DNA of 64,000 nt from Butyrivibrio sp. INlla16 (GTDB lineage: Bacteria; Bacillota; Clostridia; Lachnospirales; Lachnospiraceae): the NCBI RefSeq assembly GCF_900104155.1, contig NZ_FMYB01000011.1, positions 41,491 through 105,490 of the forward strand. Reading direction: 5' to 3'. The position numbers and the translations under genes were made by a program. Under the pieces are notes generated by a model. It saw only the letters and a list, made by a program, of their open reading frames with translations. It had not been told where the DNA came from and did no database searches. Positions within the stretch are counted from its first letter, which is position 1. Each line of letters opens with the position of its first letter. Below, piece by piece: positions 10,327 to 17,435 of this stretch.

Positions 10327-10956
10327 TTATTTTGTACCGAAAATTCTGTCTCCGGCATCGCCAAGGCCGGGTACAATATATTTGTTATCGTTAAGCTGGT
10401 CATCAATATGTGCACAGATGATCGGAACGTCCGGATGCTCTGATGTAACCTTCTCAAGTCCTTCGGGAGCAGCGATCAGACATATAAATCTCATCTTTTT
10501 TACACCCTTTTCTTTGAAGAGTTCAATGGCATCACATGCGGAACCACCTGTTGCAAGCATGGGATCAAGAATAATAACTTCTCTGTCTCCGATATCCTCT
10601 GGAGCTTTAAAGAAATAGTTTACAGGCTCAAAGGTTGTCTCATCTCTATACATACCGACATGAGCAATTTTCGCATTAGGAATAACCTTAAGGACACCGT
10701 CAAGCATTCCCATTCCGGCTCTCATAATAGGGGCAAATGCATAATTATCTTCATTTAGTCTGCCCATTTTTATAGTCTTTATAGGTGTTTCAACTACAGT
10801 CTCCACAAGCGGAACGTCGCGCATAGCCTCATAAATAAGGTAGGCTCCTATCTCACTTACAAGCTCTCTGAAAAGCTTTGTTCCTGTATGCTTATCTCTT
10901 AAAATTGAAAGTTTATGCTCGATGAGCGGATGTTCCAACGCTGTAACATTTTTCAT
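10327..10956 (-). CDS. upp: Uracil phosphoribosyltransferase
   Basis: This pyrimidine-salvage enzyme makes UMP from uracil and PRPP. The 209-aa length is standard. Family signatures are the PRPP-binding loop LDPMLATGGSACDAI and the uracil-binding C-terminus with YIVPGLGDAGDRIFGT. GGAGG stands nine bases before the ATG. It has its own terminator on each side, so it is a single-gene unit between two polyamine modules with no obvious functional link. Confidence 0.97.
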   Translation of the reverse strand: MKNVTALEHPLIEHKLSILRDKHTGTKLFRELVSEIGAYLIYEAMRDVPLVETVVETPIKTIKMGRLNEDNYAFAPIMRAGMGMLDGVLKVIPNAKIAHVGMYRDETTFEPVNYFFKAPEDIGDREVIILDPMLATGGSACDAIELFKEKGVKKMRFICLIAAPEGLEKVTSEHPDVPIICAHIDDQLNDNKYIVPGLGDAGDRIFGTK

Positions 10957-11012
10957 ATCATTCTACCTCCGAAAAATTAACTGTAAGAATAATAACACAA
11001 TATCATTTATAA

Positions 11013-11046
11013 TAATACCCCAAGACTTAGGAATCTTGAGGTATTA
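11013..11046 (-). terminator. Terminator-like hairpin after nspC
   Basis: Arms taataccccaaga (11013-11025) and tcttgaggtatta (11034-11046) pair over 12 of 13 positions with an 8-base loop. The downstream minus-strand tract is A/T-rich rather than a pure U run, so efficiency is uncertain. Confidence 0.65.
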
Positions 11047-11073
11047 CTTCTTACAATTTACAAACTGTACATT

Positions 11074-12264
11074 TTACAGGCGCATCTTAAAATCGTCATA
11101 TCCAAAATGTTTTACAACCTCGGTGCTTCCATCCTCATGGAGTATGGCTATATCTGGCAGTGGCATACCGTTGAAGGTATTGTTCTTAACCATACTGTAA
11201 ATAGCCATATCTTCAAAAGTAAGACGGTCACCGATTTTCATTTCATGATCAAAGCTGTAATCCCCGATAACATCACCGGCGAGGCAGGTTCGTGACGAAA
11301 GCCGATACCCGAAAGATTTATCCCCGATTTCTCCACTATCTCTAAGCGGTGGTCTATAGGGCATCTCAAGGACATCAGGCATATGACAAGCAGCGGATGT
11401 ATCAAGGATTAGCACCGGAAGTTTTTCTGTTTCTACAATGTCCATAACTGTGGTAACAAGGTATCCTGCATTCAATGCAATGGCTTCACCCGGTTCCAGA
11501 TATACATCAATTTTGTAAGTATCCTTTATGTATTTGAGGAGTTTTACCAGTCCCTCTCTGTTATAGTCATCTCTGGTGATATGATGACCGCCTCCAAGAT
11601 TGAGCCATTTTATTTGACTTAGATACTTTCCGAATTTGCTTTCAAACTCCTCAAAGGTATCTTTAAGAGGCTCAAAGCCCTGCTCACATAATGTATGAAA
11701 ATGCAGGCCTTCCACACCGGTTGGCAGTTCTGACGGCAAATCACATAGTCTGATTCCAAGTCTTGAGCCCGGAGCACAGGGATCATATATCTCATGATCT
11801 TCCTGAGTAGAAAACTCAGGGTTGATGCGTAGTCCCGCAGATAAGCCTCTGTCATTACATGCTTTCTCCCAGGTTTTTCTGTGATGCTCAAGCTGATTTA
11901 AGGAATTAAATACAATATGATCAGCGAAGCTGCAGATCTCTTCCATCTCATCATCATGAAAAGCCGGTTCAAAGACGTGAATCTCAGGAAAATCGCCGTC
12001 TTTTTTAGTATATCCATCAGCTATTTTTTGTTTCTGCGCTTTGGTATAAAATTCCTCATTTGCGAGCTTTGCTTCGAAAAGTCCCGAAGATGTTGTCCCT
12101 GAGAGATATTCCGCTATAAGAGGATATGTAGAATATGCAGAAAAAGCTTTTTGAGCAAGCAATATTTTTGCTCCGGACTTATCCTGTACATCCCTTAGAA
12201 TTTTGCAATTTTCTTTGAGTTTCTTCTCATCTATCACATAGACAGGAGTCTTTAAATTGTTCAT
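11074..12264 (-). CDS. nspC: Carboxynorspermidine/carboxyspermidine decarboxylase
   Basis: A PLP-dependent fold-III decarboxylase of 396 aa. It removes CO2 from carboxyspermidine (or carboxynorspermidine) to give spermidine (or norspermidine). The PLP lysine is in ILLAQKAFSAYS (Lys39). LNLGGGHHITRDDYN, LEPGEAIALNAGYLV and LILDTSAACHMPDVLEMPYRPP match the CASDC/NspC subgroup rather than diaminopimelate or ornithine decarboxylases. It follows tcdA by 19 bp and is separated by about 1.4 kb from its functional partner, carboxynorspermidine dehydrogenase. Product identity depends on which diamine is available; agmatine-derived putrescine makes spermidine the expected product. Confidence 0.95.
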   Translation of the reverse strand: MNNLKTPVYVIDEKKLKENCKILRDVQDKSGAKILLAQKAFSAYSTYPLIAEYLSGTTSSGLFEAKLANEEFYTKAQKQKIADGYTKKDGDFPEIHVFEPAFHDDEMEEICSFADHIVFNSLNQLEHHRKTWEKACNDRGLSAGLRINPEFSTQEDHEIYDPCAPGSRLGIRLCDLPSELPTGVEGLHFHTLCEQGFEPLKDTFEEFESKFGKYLSQIKWLNLGGGHHITRDDYNREGLVKLLKYIKDTYKIDVYLEPGEAIALNAGYLVTTVMDIVETEKLPVLILDTSAACHMPDVLEMPYRPPLRDSGEIGDKSFGYRLSSRTCLAGDVIGDYSFDHEMKIGDRLTFEDMAIYSMVKNNTFNGMPLPDIAILHEDGSTEVVKHFGYDDFKMRL

Positions 12265-12283
12265 TTATCTTAATCCTTTAAAA

Positions 12284-13015
12284 TTATTTTGAGATAATAT
12301 CCTTCACAACCTCGCTCGCAATAACAAGTCCGCAGGCAGCAGGTGTAAACGCAGTGCTACCCGGTGTACTTCTTCTTGAAGAGCCCGAAGCCTTAAGACC
12401 TTCCATATCAGTTTCTCTAACCTCTGGTTTTAGCGGTTCTTCCTCGGAATATACCACCTTGAGGTTCTTTACGTTTCTCTTTTTGAGTTCTTTTCTCATC
12501 ACCTTGCAAAGAGGACAAACCTTTGTTTTGTAAATATCTGCTACTTTAAACGCAGAAGGATCAAGCTTATTTCCTGCTCCCATGGCACTGATAACAGGAA
12601 CTCCGACCTCTTTTGCGCGTAAAATAATGTCAACTTTCGCAGTAACAGTATCAACCGCGTCAACAACATAATCATAAGAGCTAAAATCGAAATCCCCTGC
12701 ATTTTCAGGAAGATAAAAGCATTTATAAACATTCACCTTCACATCGGGATTTATATCAAGCATCCTGTCCTTCATAACATCTACCTTATACTTGTCTACA
12801 GTGCTATGAAGTGCAATAATCTGGCGGTTCAAATTGCTTGCATCAACGGTATCACTGTCTATCAAGTCAAATTCTCCGATTCCGCTCCTTACAAGAGCCT
12901 CGCAGACATAGCCTCCGACACCTCCGACACCAAATATCGCTACACGAGAGCCCTTCAGTTTTTCAACGTTGTTCTCACCTATGAGAAGCTCTGTTCTTGA
13001 AAATTGTTCATCCAT
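12284..13015 (-). CDS. tcdA: tRNA threonylcarbamoyladenosine dehydratase (ThiF/HesA/MoeB family)
   Basis: An E1-like adenylating enzyme that cyclises t6A37 of tRNAs to ct6A in an ATP-dependent step. It shows GVGGVGGYVCEALVRSGIG (nucleotide-binding loop), DLIDSDTVDASNLNRQ and the Arg/Lys-rich segment typical of YgdL/TcdA. A Cys pair is seen in KVCPLCKV. The C-terminus with STPGSTAFTPAACGLVIASEVV matches TcdA. Length 243 aa is normal. It is first in a two-gene unit with nspC and diverges from the lone CheY gene. Confidence 0.93.
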   Translation of the reverse strand: MDEQFSRTELLIGENNVEKLKGSRVAIFGVGGVGGYVCEALVRSGIGEFDLIDSDTVDASNLNRQIIALHSTVDKYKVDVMKDRMLDINPDVKVNVYKCFYLPENAGDFDFSSYDYVVDAVDTVTAKVDIILRAKEVGVPVISAMGAGNKLDPSAFKVADIYKTKVCPLCKVMRKELKKRNVKNLKVVYSEEEPLKPEVRETDMEGLKASGSSRRSTPGSTAFTPAACGLVIASEVVKDIISK

Positions 13016-13111
13016 AAGTATGCATTCTTTCCTGATTAATTGATTTTATTTTTTATTTATAGAATTGTAAGTCTTTTTTATTGGATATTGCTGAAAATAA
13101 TTGTCATAATA

Positions 13112-13140
13112 ATTATGGGTAAGATATTTTAAAAAATCAA
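13112..13140 (-). promoter_or_regulatory. Putative tcdA-nspC promoter
   Basis: Minus-strand TTGATT (13135-13140) and CATAAT (13112-13117) are 17 bp apart in the 162-bp region divergent with cheY. The TTGTCA at 13101 on the other strand could be a cheY -35 element, but I could not pair it confidently with a -10. Confidence 0.42.
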
Positions 13141-13177
13141 ATCCAAATTAGCAAAGCATTTTTATGCGGGGGTTAAT

Positions 13178-13543
13178 ATGCGTAAAAGAATCCTAATAGC
13201 AGATGACACAACTTTCATGAGAGAAATGTTGAAATCAGCACTGGACAAAGAACAATATGAAATTGTCGGTGAAGCGACAACCGGACAGCAGGCCGTAGAC
13301 CAGTTTAAGCAAAAAAAGCCCGATCTTTTAATTCTGGACATTAATATGCCTGTAATGAATGGAATAGATGCCCTTACCGAGGTAATGGAATTTGACCCCA
13401 AGGCCAATGTAATCATGTGCTCAGACCAAAAGCAGGAGCCAATGATCGTCCTTGCCCTGAAAAAGGGAGCAAAAGATTTTGTCGTTAAGCCCTTCATGGC
13501 CAGCGATGTTGTTCGCGCATTAAACAAAGTTTTTAAAGAATAA
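13178..13543 (+). CDS. Stand-alone CheY-like response regulator
   Basis: A single receiver domain of 121 aa with the acidic pair DD (9-10), phospho-acceptor Asp54 in LLILDINMP, a Ser at the usual switch Thr/Ser position (about 82) and Lys104 in FVVKPF. There is no output domain. The sequence resembles CheY proteins of motile Firmicutes, which bind FliM or FliY when phosphorylated. No chemotaxis or flagellar gene is nearby, so the partner is unknown. It lies on the plus strand between two minus-strand polyamine transcription units. A GGGGG ribosome site precedes the ATG, and a strong terminator follows. Confidence 0.92.
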   Translation: MRKRILIADDTTFMREMLKSALDKEQYEIVGEATTGQQAVDQFKQKKPDLLILDINMPVMNGIDALTEVMEFDPKANVIMCSDQKQEPMIVLALKKGAKDFVVKPFMASDVVRALNKVFKE

Positions 13544-13574
13544 TTTGTTAAACACCATAATTATAGACAATCTT

Positions 13575-13620
13575 GAGGGGACGACTTCAATTCTGAAGCC
13601 GCCCCCTCTTTCTTTATTTT
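13575..13620 (+). terminator. Rho-independent terminator of the lone cheY
   Basis: GAGGGG(A)CG(A)CTTCA and its near-perfect complement (13575-13608) form a long GC-rich stem with an ATTC loop. A T-rich tail follows on the plus strand (TTTCTTTATTTTT). Confidence 0.92.
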
Positions 13621-13638
13621 TATATTCTTTTTTATTTA

Positions 13639-14901
13639 TCAGTCGATAAGTGTGGGATTTTCCTCAACCACCCAAGGAAGACCATACTCGTTAAGCATCT
13701 CCATGTACGGATCGGGATCAAACTCGTCTGTAGTAAATACTCCTGGTTTCTTCCACTGTCCGGTAACTACGAGAGCTGTTCCGATCATTGCAGGTACACC
13801 GGTTGTATAACTTATTGCCTGGCTTCCGAGTTCCTTGTAGCACTCCTGATGATCACACACATTATAAATATAAATTGTGCGTTCCTTTCCATCCTTGATA
13901 CCTCTGAAGATACAGCCGATATTTGTTTTTCCGACTGTTCTGGGGCCAAGACTTGCAGGATCGGGAAGCAGTGCTTTCAAAAATTGAATAGGAACAATTT
14001 CTCTGCCCTCGAACATAACAGGACTTGTAGAAAGCATTCCAACATCCTCAAGACATCTCATATGGTCGAGATAGCTCTGTCCAAAGGTCATGAAGAATCT
14101 GATTCTCTTTACCTCAGGGAAATTTCTTCCGAGCGCTTCGATCTCCTCGTGGTGAAGAAGATACATATCTTTCTTACCTACCTGGGCGAAATCATATTCT
14201 CTTTTTATCTCCATGGGCTTTGTCTCAACCCAATGGCCATCCTCCCAATAGCTTCCATTTGCGGAAACCTCTCGAAGATTTATCTCCGGATTAAAATTTG
14301 TAGCAAATGCATAACCGTGGTCACCGCCATTGCAATCCATGATATCAATGTAATGGATTTCATCAAAATAATGCTTTTTAGCATAAGCTGTGAAGACCGA
14401 AGTTACACCGGGATCAAAGCCTGTTCCAAGCAGAGCTGTAAGACCTGCTTCCTTAAATCTGTCGAAATAAGCCCACTGCCAACTGTAGTCGAAATAAGCT
14501 GTAAAGCCCTTCTCCTTGCAGCGTTTTTCATAGATTTTTCTCCACTCAGGATCATCGGTATCTTCCGGCTCATAGTTAGCTGTATCGATATAATCTACTT
14601 TACATTCAAGGCAGGCATCCATTATTGTGAGATCCTGATAAGGAAGGGCAACATTAAGCACAGCGTCGGGCTTGTAGTTGTTTATGACCCTCTTAATATC
14701 CTCTACATCGTCTGCATTAACAGTTTCTGTTGTGATTTTTACGGGTGTTCCTGCCTTCTCGAGTTTTTCCTTCAGAGCATCACATTTGCTTACTGTTCTT
14801 GATGCTATACACATTTCAGTAAATACCTTGCTGTTCTGGGCGCACTTCTGAATTGCTACCTGAGCTACGCCACCGCAACCAATAACCAATAATCTACTCA
14901 T
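13639..14901 (-). CDS. Carboxynorspermidine/carboxyspermidine dehydrogenase (saccharopine dehydrogenase family)
   Basis: An NADPH-dependent reductase of 420 aa that condenses L-aspartate beta-semialdehyde with a diamine (putrescine or diaminopropane) to form carboxyspermidine or carboxynorspermidine. The N-terminal Rossmann motif is LLVIGCGGVAQVAIQKC. TANYEPEDTDDPEWRKIYEKR, LLGTGFDPGVTSVF and IDIMDCNGGDHGYAFATNFNPEINLREVSA fit the CANSDH/Lys1-like subgroup rather than true saccharopine dehydrogenases. It is the last gene of speA-speE-CANSDH, 20 bp after speE; the GGAGG before its ATG is strong. With nspC it gives spermidine without decarboxylated AdoMet. Confidence 0.94.
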   Translation of the reverse strand: MSRLLVIGCGGVAQVAIQKCAQNSKVFTEMCIASRTVSKCDALKEKLEKAGTPVKITTETVNADDVEDIKRVINNYKPDAVLNVALPYQDLTIMDACLECKVDYIDTANYEPEDTDDPEWRKIYEKRCKEKGFTAYFDYSWQWAYFDRFKEAGLTALLGTGFDPGVTSVFTAYAKKHYFDEIHYIDIMDCNGGDHGYAFATNFNPEINLREVSANGSYWEDGHWVETKPMEIKREYDFAQVGKKDMYLLHHEEIEALGRNFPEVKRIRFFMTFGQSYLDHMRCLEDVGMLSTSPVMFEGREIVPIQFLKALLPDPASLGPRTVGKTNIGCIFRGIKDGKERTIYIYNVCDHQECYKELGSQAISYTTGVPAMIGTALVVTGQWKKPGVFTTDEFDPDPYMEMLNEYGLPWVVEENPTLID

Positions 14902-14921
14902 ATTTTCCTCCTTATGGCAGT

Positions 14922-15794
14922 TTACCTTGACATTGCCTCTTCTTCCTGCAAAAGATCCTCTACATACTTTGGAAGCATGAAGGCTCCCTTATGAAGATGC
15001 GTTGTGTAGTACCATGTTTTTATATTTCTTTCATCCCATCTGTCAGGATTAAAATCCTTAAGCGGATGATATTTCTTGCTGGCAAATCCAAAAAGCCAGT
15101 AGCCAGCAGGGCATGTGGGAATGTGCGCCTGATAGACCCTGTTTATAGGGAAAACTCTGTAGGCTTTTCTGTGCATAGCTCTACAGCTCTCCTCATCCTC
15201 ATCATAGAAAGGACTTCCATGCTGATAAACCATTATTCCGTCATCATGAAGAGCCTTGTAGCAGCTACCGTAAAACTCTTTTGTAAAAAGTCCGGCCTCA
15301 TGTCCCAAAGGTTCCGTAACATCATTTATTATTAGGTCATACATATCCTCACATTTTCGAAGATATTTAAGGCCGTCCTGATAATAGATATGAACTCTGT
15401 CATCATCAAGTCCGCAGGCATTATCGGGAAAATACTGCTTGCATACTTCAACAAACATGTTATCAGGCTCAACTACATCAATAACCTTTATTTCATCATA
15501 GTGGCTCAGCTCTCTGGCAACACCGCCATCGCCTCCGCCAAGTACAAGAACTCTCTGAACCTTAGGATGAACAGCCATAGGAACATGTACGATCATCTCG
15601 TCATAAGTGAATTCATCCTTTTCGGAAAAAATAATATTACCGTCGGAAGTAAGAAATTTTCCGAATTCCGGTGAATCAAACACATCAATTCTCTGAAACT
15701 CGCTCGATCCCGAAAATAATTGTTTTGCAAGACGAATGCTTATTTTTACATTCTTCGTATGCATGTCACTAAACCAATAATCCATTTGCGGCAT
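14922..15794 (-). CDS. speE: Spermidine synthase-like aminopropyltransferase (SpeE family)
   Basis: This 290-aa Rossmann-fold protein has the family AdoMet-site motif LVLGGGDGGVARE (Asp89) and the first Asp of the DxxD catalytic motif (Asp158). Canonical SpeE transfers an aminopropyl group from decarboxylated AdoMet to putrescine. By unaided alignment several usual residues differ. The Gln in DG.IQ..E.DEF is Ile55, the His/Gln in YHE/YQE is Asp65, the second Asp of DSSDP is Glu161 (NDVTEPLG), and the Tyr in PTYPSG is Cys (PTCPAG). No AdoMet decarboxylase gene (speD) is in the window. It sits between speA and carboxynorspermidine dehydrogenase, so a polyamine role is likely; the exact donor and acceptor are uncertain. 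Confidence 0.85.
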   Translation of the reverse strand: MPQMDYWFSDMHTKNVKISIRLAKQLFSGSSEFQRIDVFDSPEFGKFLTSDGNIIFSEKDEFTYDEMIVHVPMAVHPKVQRVLVLGGGDGGVARELSHYDEIKVIDVVEPDNMFVEVCKQYFPDNACGLDDDRVHIYYQDGLKYLRKCEDMYDLIINDVTEPLGHEAGLFTKEFYGSCYKALHDDGIMVYQHGSPFYDEDEESCRAMHRKAYRVFPINRVYQAHIPTCPAGYWLFGFASKKYHPLKDFNPDRWDERNIKTWYYTTHLHKGAFMLPKYVEDLLQEEEAMSR

Positions 15795-15826
15795 CTTTTT
15801 TCTCCTGTCAAATATAATCAGATATC

Positions 15827-17275
15827 TTATTTTAAAACCTGAAGCTCAGAAATATCCTCACTCTCAGGTCCCTGCATGGAGCATCCCTTTTCCTTCGCAG
15901 TCTGAATATAATCAAGTATCTCTTCTGTCACTACCTCTCCGGGTGAAATGATCGGAATTCCAGGAGGATAACACATAACAGATTCTGCTGAAATCCGCCC
16001 AACCGTCTCTTTTATCGGAAGCGATTCCTTTTCAGCATAGAATGCTTCCTGCGGCGTAGCCTTCACAATAGGAGTAACATACTCTGCCGAGAAAAAGCTC
16101 TGTTCCGGCTTAGCGTATAGTCTTCTGATATCCGCCAAAGCTCCCGCCAGTCTCTCAATATCCTGCAGTCTGTCTCCAATAGAAATGTACGCCATAACGT
16201 TTGATAAATCACCAAATTCCATCTGGATATCATACTCATCGCGAAGAAGATCGTATACCTCAATTCCGGTAAGGCCCACACCTCTTGTATTTACAACAAG
16301 TTTAGTCTCATCGAAGTCATAAATGCTACCACCATTTATAAGCTCATGTCCGTAGGCATAATATCCCGGAATCTCGTTTATCTCTTCCCTCGCATACTTA
16401 GCCATTCCTGTTACTTTTTCGAAACTGTCCCGGCCATGAAGCGCCAGATTCCTTCTTGAAATATCAAGGCTTGCAATCAAAAGATAGCTTGCACTGGTAG
16501 TCTGAGTCAGATTAACAATTCTGCTTATATATCCTATATTAGCATTTTTTCCACAGAGAAGTATCGAACTTTGCGTAAGACTTCCTCCGGATTTATGCAT
16601 ACTTATTGCTGCCATATCCGCGCCTGCCTTCATGCCGCACAGAGGGAGATTTGGTCCAAAATACAGATGTGTTCCGTGAGCCTCATCCACAAGGGCCTTC
16701 ATCCCTTTTGCATGCGCAAGGTCAACTATTGCCTGCAAATTAGAACAAATACCATAATACGAAGGATTATTTATTAAAATCGCTTTCGCATCAGGATTAT
16801 CCCTTACTGCAGCCTCAACATCTGCAAGTTCCATGCCGAGCGGAATTCCAAGCTTGGTATCAACCTTGGGATCAATATATACAGGAACTGCGCCACACAA
16901 AATAAGTGCATTTATGGCACTCTTATGCACATTTCTTGGCATAATGATCTTCTCACCATGCTTAACTGAAGACAAAACCATAGCCTGAACAGCACTTGTG
17001 GTTCCATTTACCATCAAAAATGCATGTTCGGCTCCAAATGCATCCGCAGTAAGTTCCTCCGCATCCTTTATTACGGAAACAGGATGGCACAAATTATCGA
17101 GAGGCTTCATGGAATTAACGTCAATGCCCACGCATTGCTCACCAAGAAAACGCACGAGTTCTGCGTTTCCACGACCTCTCTTATGTCCGGGCACGTCAAA
17201 GGGTACCACTCTCTGCTTTCTAAATCTCTCAAGTGCCTCATAAACAGGCGCTTTTCTCTGACGATCCAGATCCAA
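15827..17275 (-). CDS. speA: Arginine decarboxylase, Orn/Lys/Arg decarboxylase family, short form
   Basis: A PLP-dependent fold-I decarboxylase. The PLP lysine is in ISMHKSGGSL, with FDVPGHKRG near the N-terminus, NGTTSAVQAM, the Asp-containing ALVDEAHGTH before the Lys, and C-terminal CYPPGIPIISPGE. It is about 482 aa, the B. subtilis SpeA/YaaO-type short form without the wing domain. Arginine is the expected substrate because agmatine deiminase and N-carbamoylputrescine amidase are encoded nearby; lysine or ornithine cannot be excluded by sequence. I choose the TTG at 17275 because GGAGG lies eight bases before it. The longer frame begins with a TTG at 17290 that lacks a ribosome site and contains this GGAGG. 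First gene of speA-speE-CANSDH, and its leader contains a terminator. Confidence 0.9.
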   Translation of the reverse strand: MDLDRQRKAPVYEALERFRKQRVVPFDVPGHKRGRGNAELVRFLGEQCVGIDVNSMKPLDNLCHPVSVIKDAEELTADAFGAEHAFLMVNGTTSAVQAMVLSSVKHGEKIIMPRNVHKSAINALILCGAVPVYIDPKVDTKLGIPLGMELADVEAAVRDNPDAKAILINNPSYYGICSNLQAIVDLAHAKGMKALVDEAHGTHLYFGPNLPLCGMKAGADMAAISMHKSGGSLTQSSILLCGKNANIGYISRIVNLTQTTSASYLLIASLDISRRNLALHGRDSFEKVTGMAKYAREEINEIPGYYAYGHELINGGSIYDFDETKLVVNTRGVGLTGIEVYDLLRDEYDIQMEFGDLSNVMAYISIGDRLQDIERLAGALADIRRLYAKPEQSFFSAEYVTPIVKATPQEAFYAEKESLPIKETVGRISAESVMCYPPGIPIISPGEVVTEEILDYIQTAKEKGCSMQGPESEDISELQVLK

Positions 17276-17303
17276 CTTTTCATCCTCCAAATCAACTATA
17301 TCA

Positions 17304-17346
17304 TGAGAAAAAAAGAGCGGTATGTCTTTTTGACATACAGCCCTCT
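17304..17346 (-). terminator. Intrinsic terminator in the speA leader (attenuator candidate)
   Basis: On the minus strand AGAGGGCTGTATGTC pairs imperfectly with GACATACCGCTCT around an AAAAA loop, followed by TTTTTTT. It begins about 90 bp after the DUF1015 stop and ends just before the speA ribosome site. A good promoter lies upstream of it, so it may act on the speA transcript as well as on the ser operon. Confidence 0.82.
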
Positions 17347-17373
17347 TTTAAATTGCATTATTCAGGCAAAATC

Positions 17374-17401
17374 ATCTTAACATTAATGAAATCAAAGTCA
17401 A
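17374..17401 (-). promoter_or_regulatory. Putative speA promoter upstream of the leader terminator
   Basis: Minus-strand TTGACT (17396-17401) and TAAGAT (17374-17379) are 16 bp apart. The predicted start near 17366 gives a leader of about 90 nt that contains the intrinsic terminator. Confidence 0.5.
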
Positions 17402-17435
17402 GGAATTACCTATATAATTAAGCAACTTTTAAGTT

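Noticed and set aside
13162..13527. 121-aa open frame antisense to cheY
   Set aside because: The plus-strand frame has the full receiver signature and a ribosome site; the reverse frame has neither.
13849..14802. 317-aa open frame on the plus strand
   Set aside because: Antisense to carboxynorspermidine dehydrogenase, with no domain.
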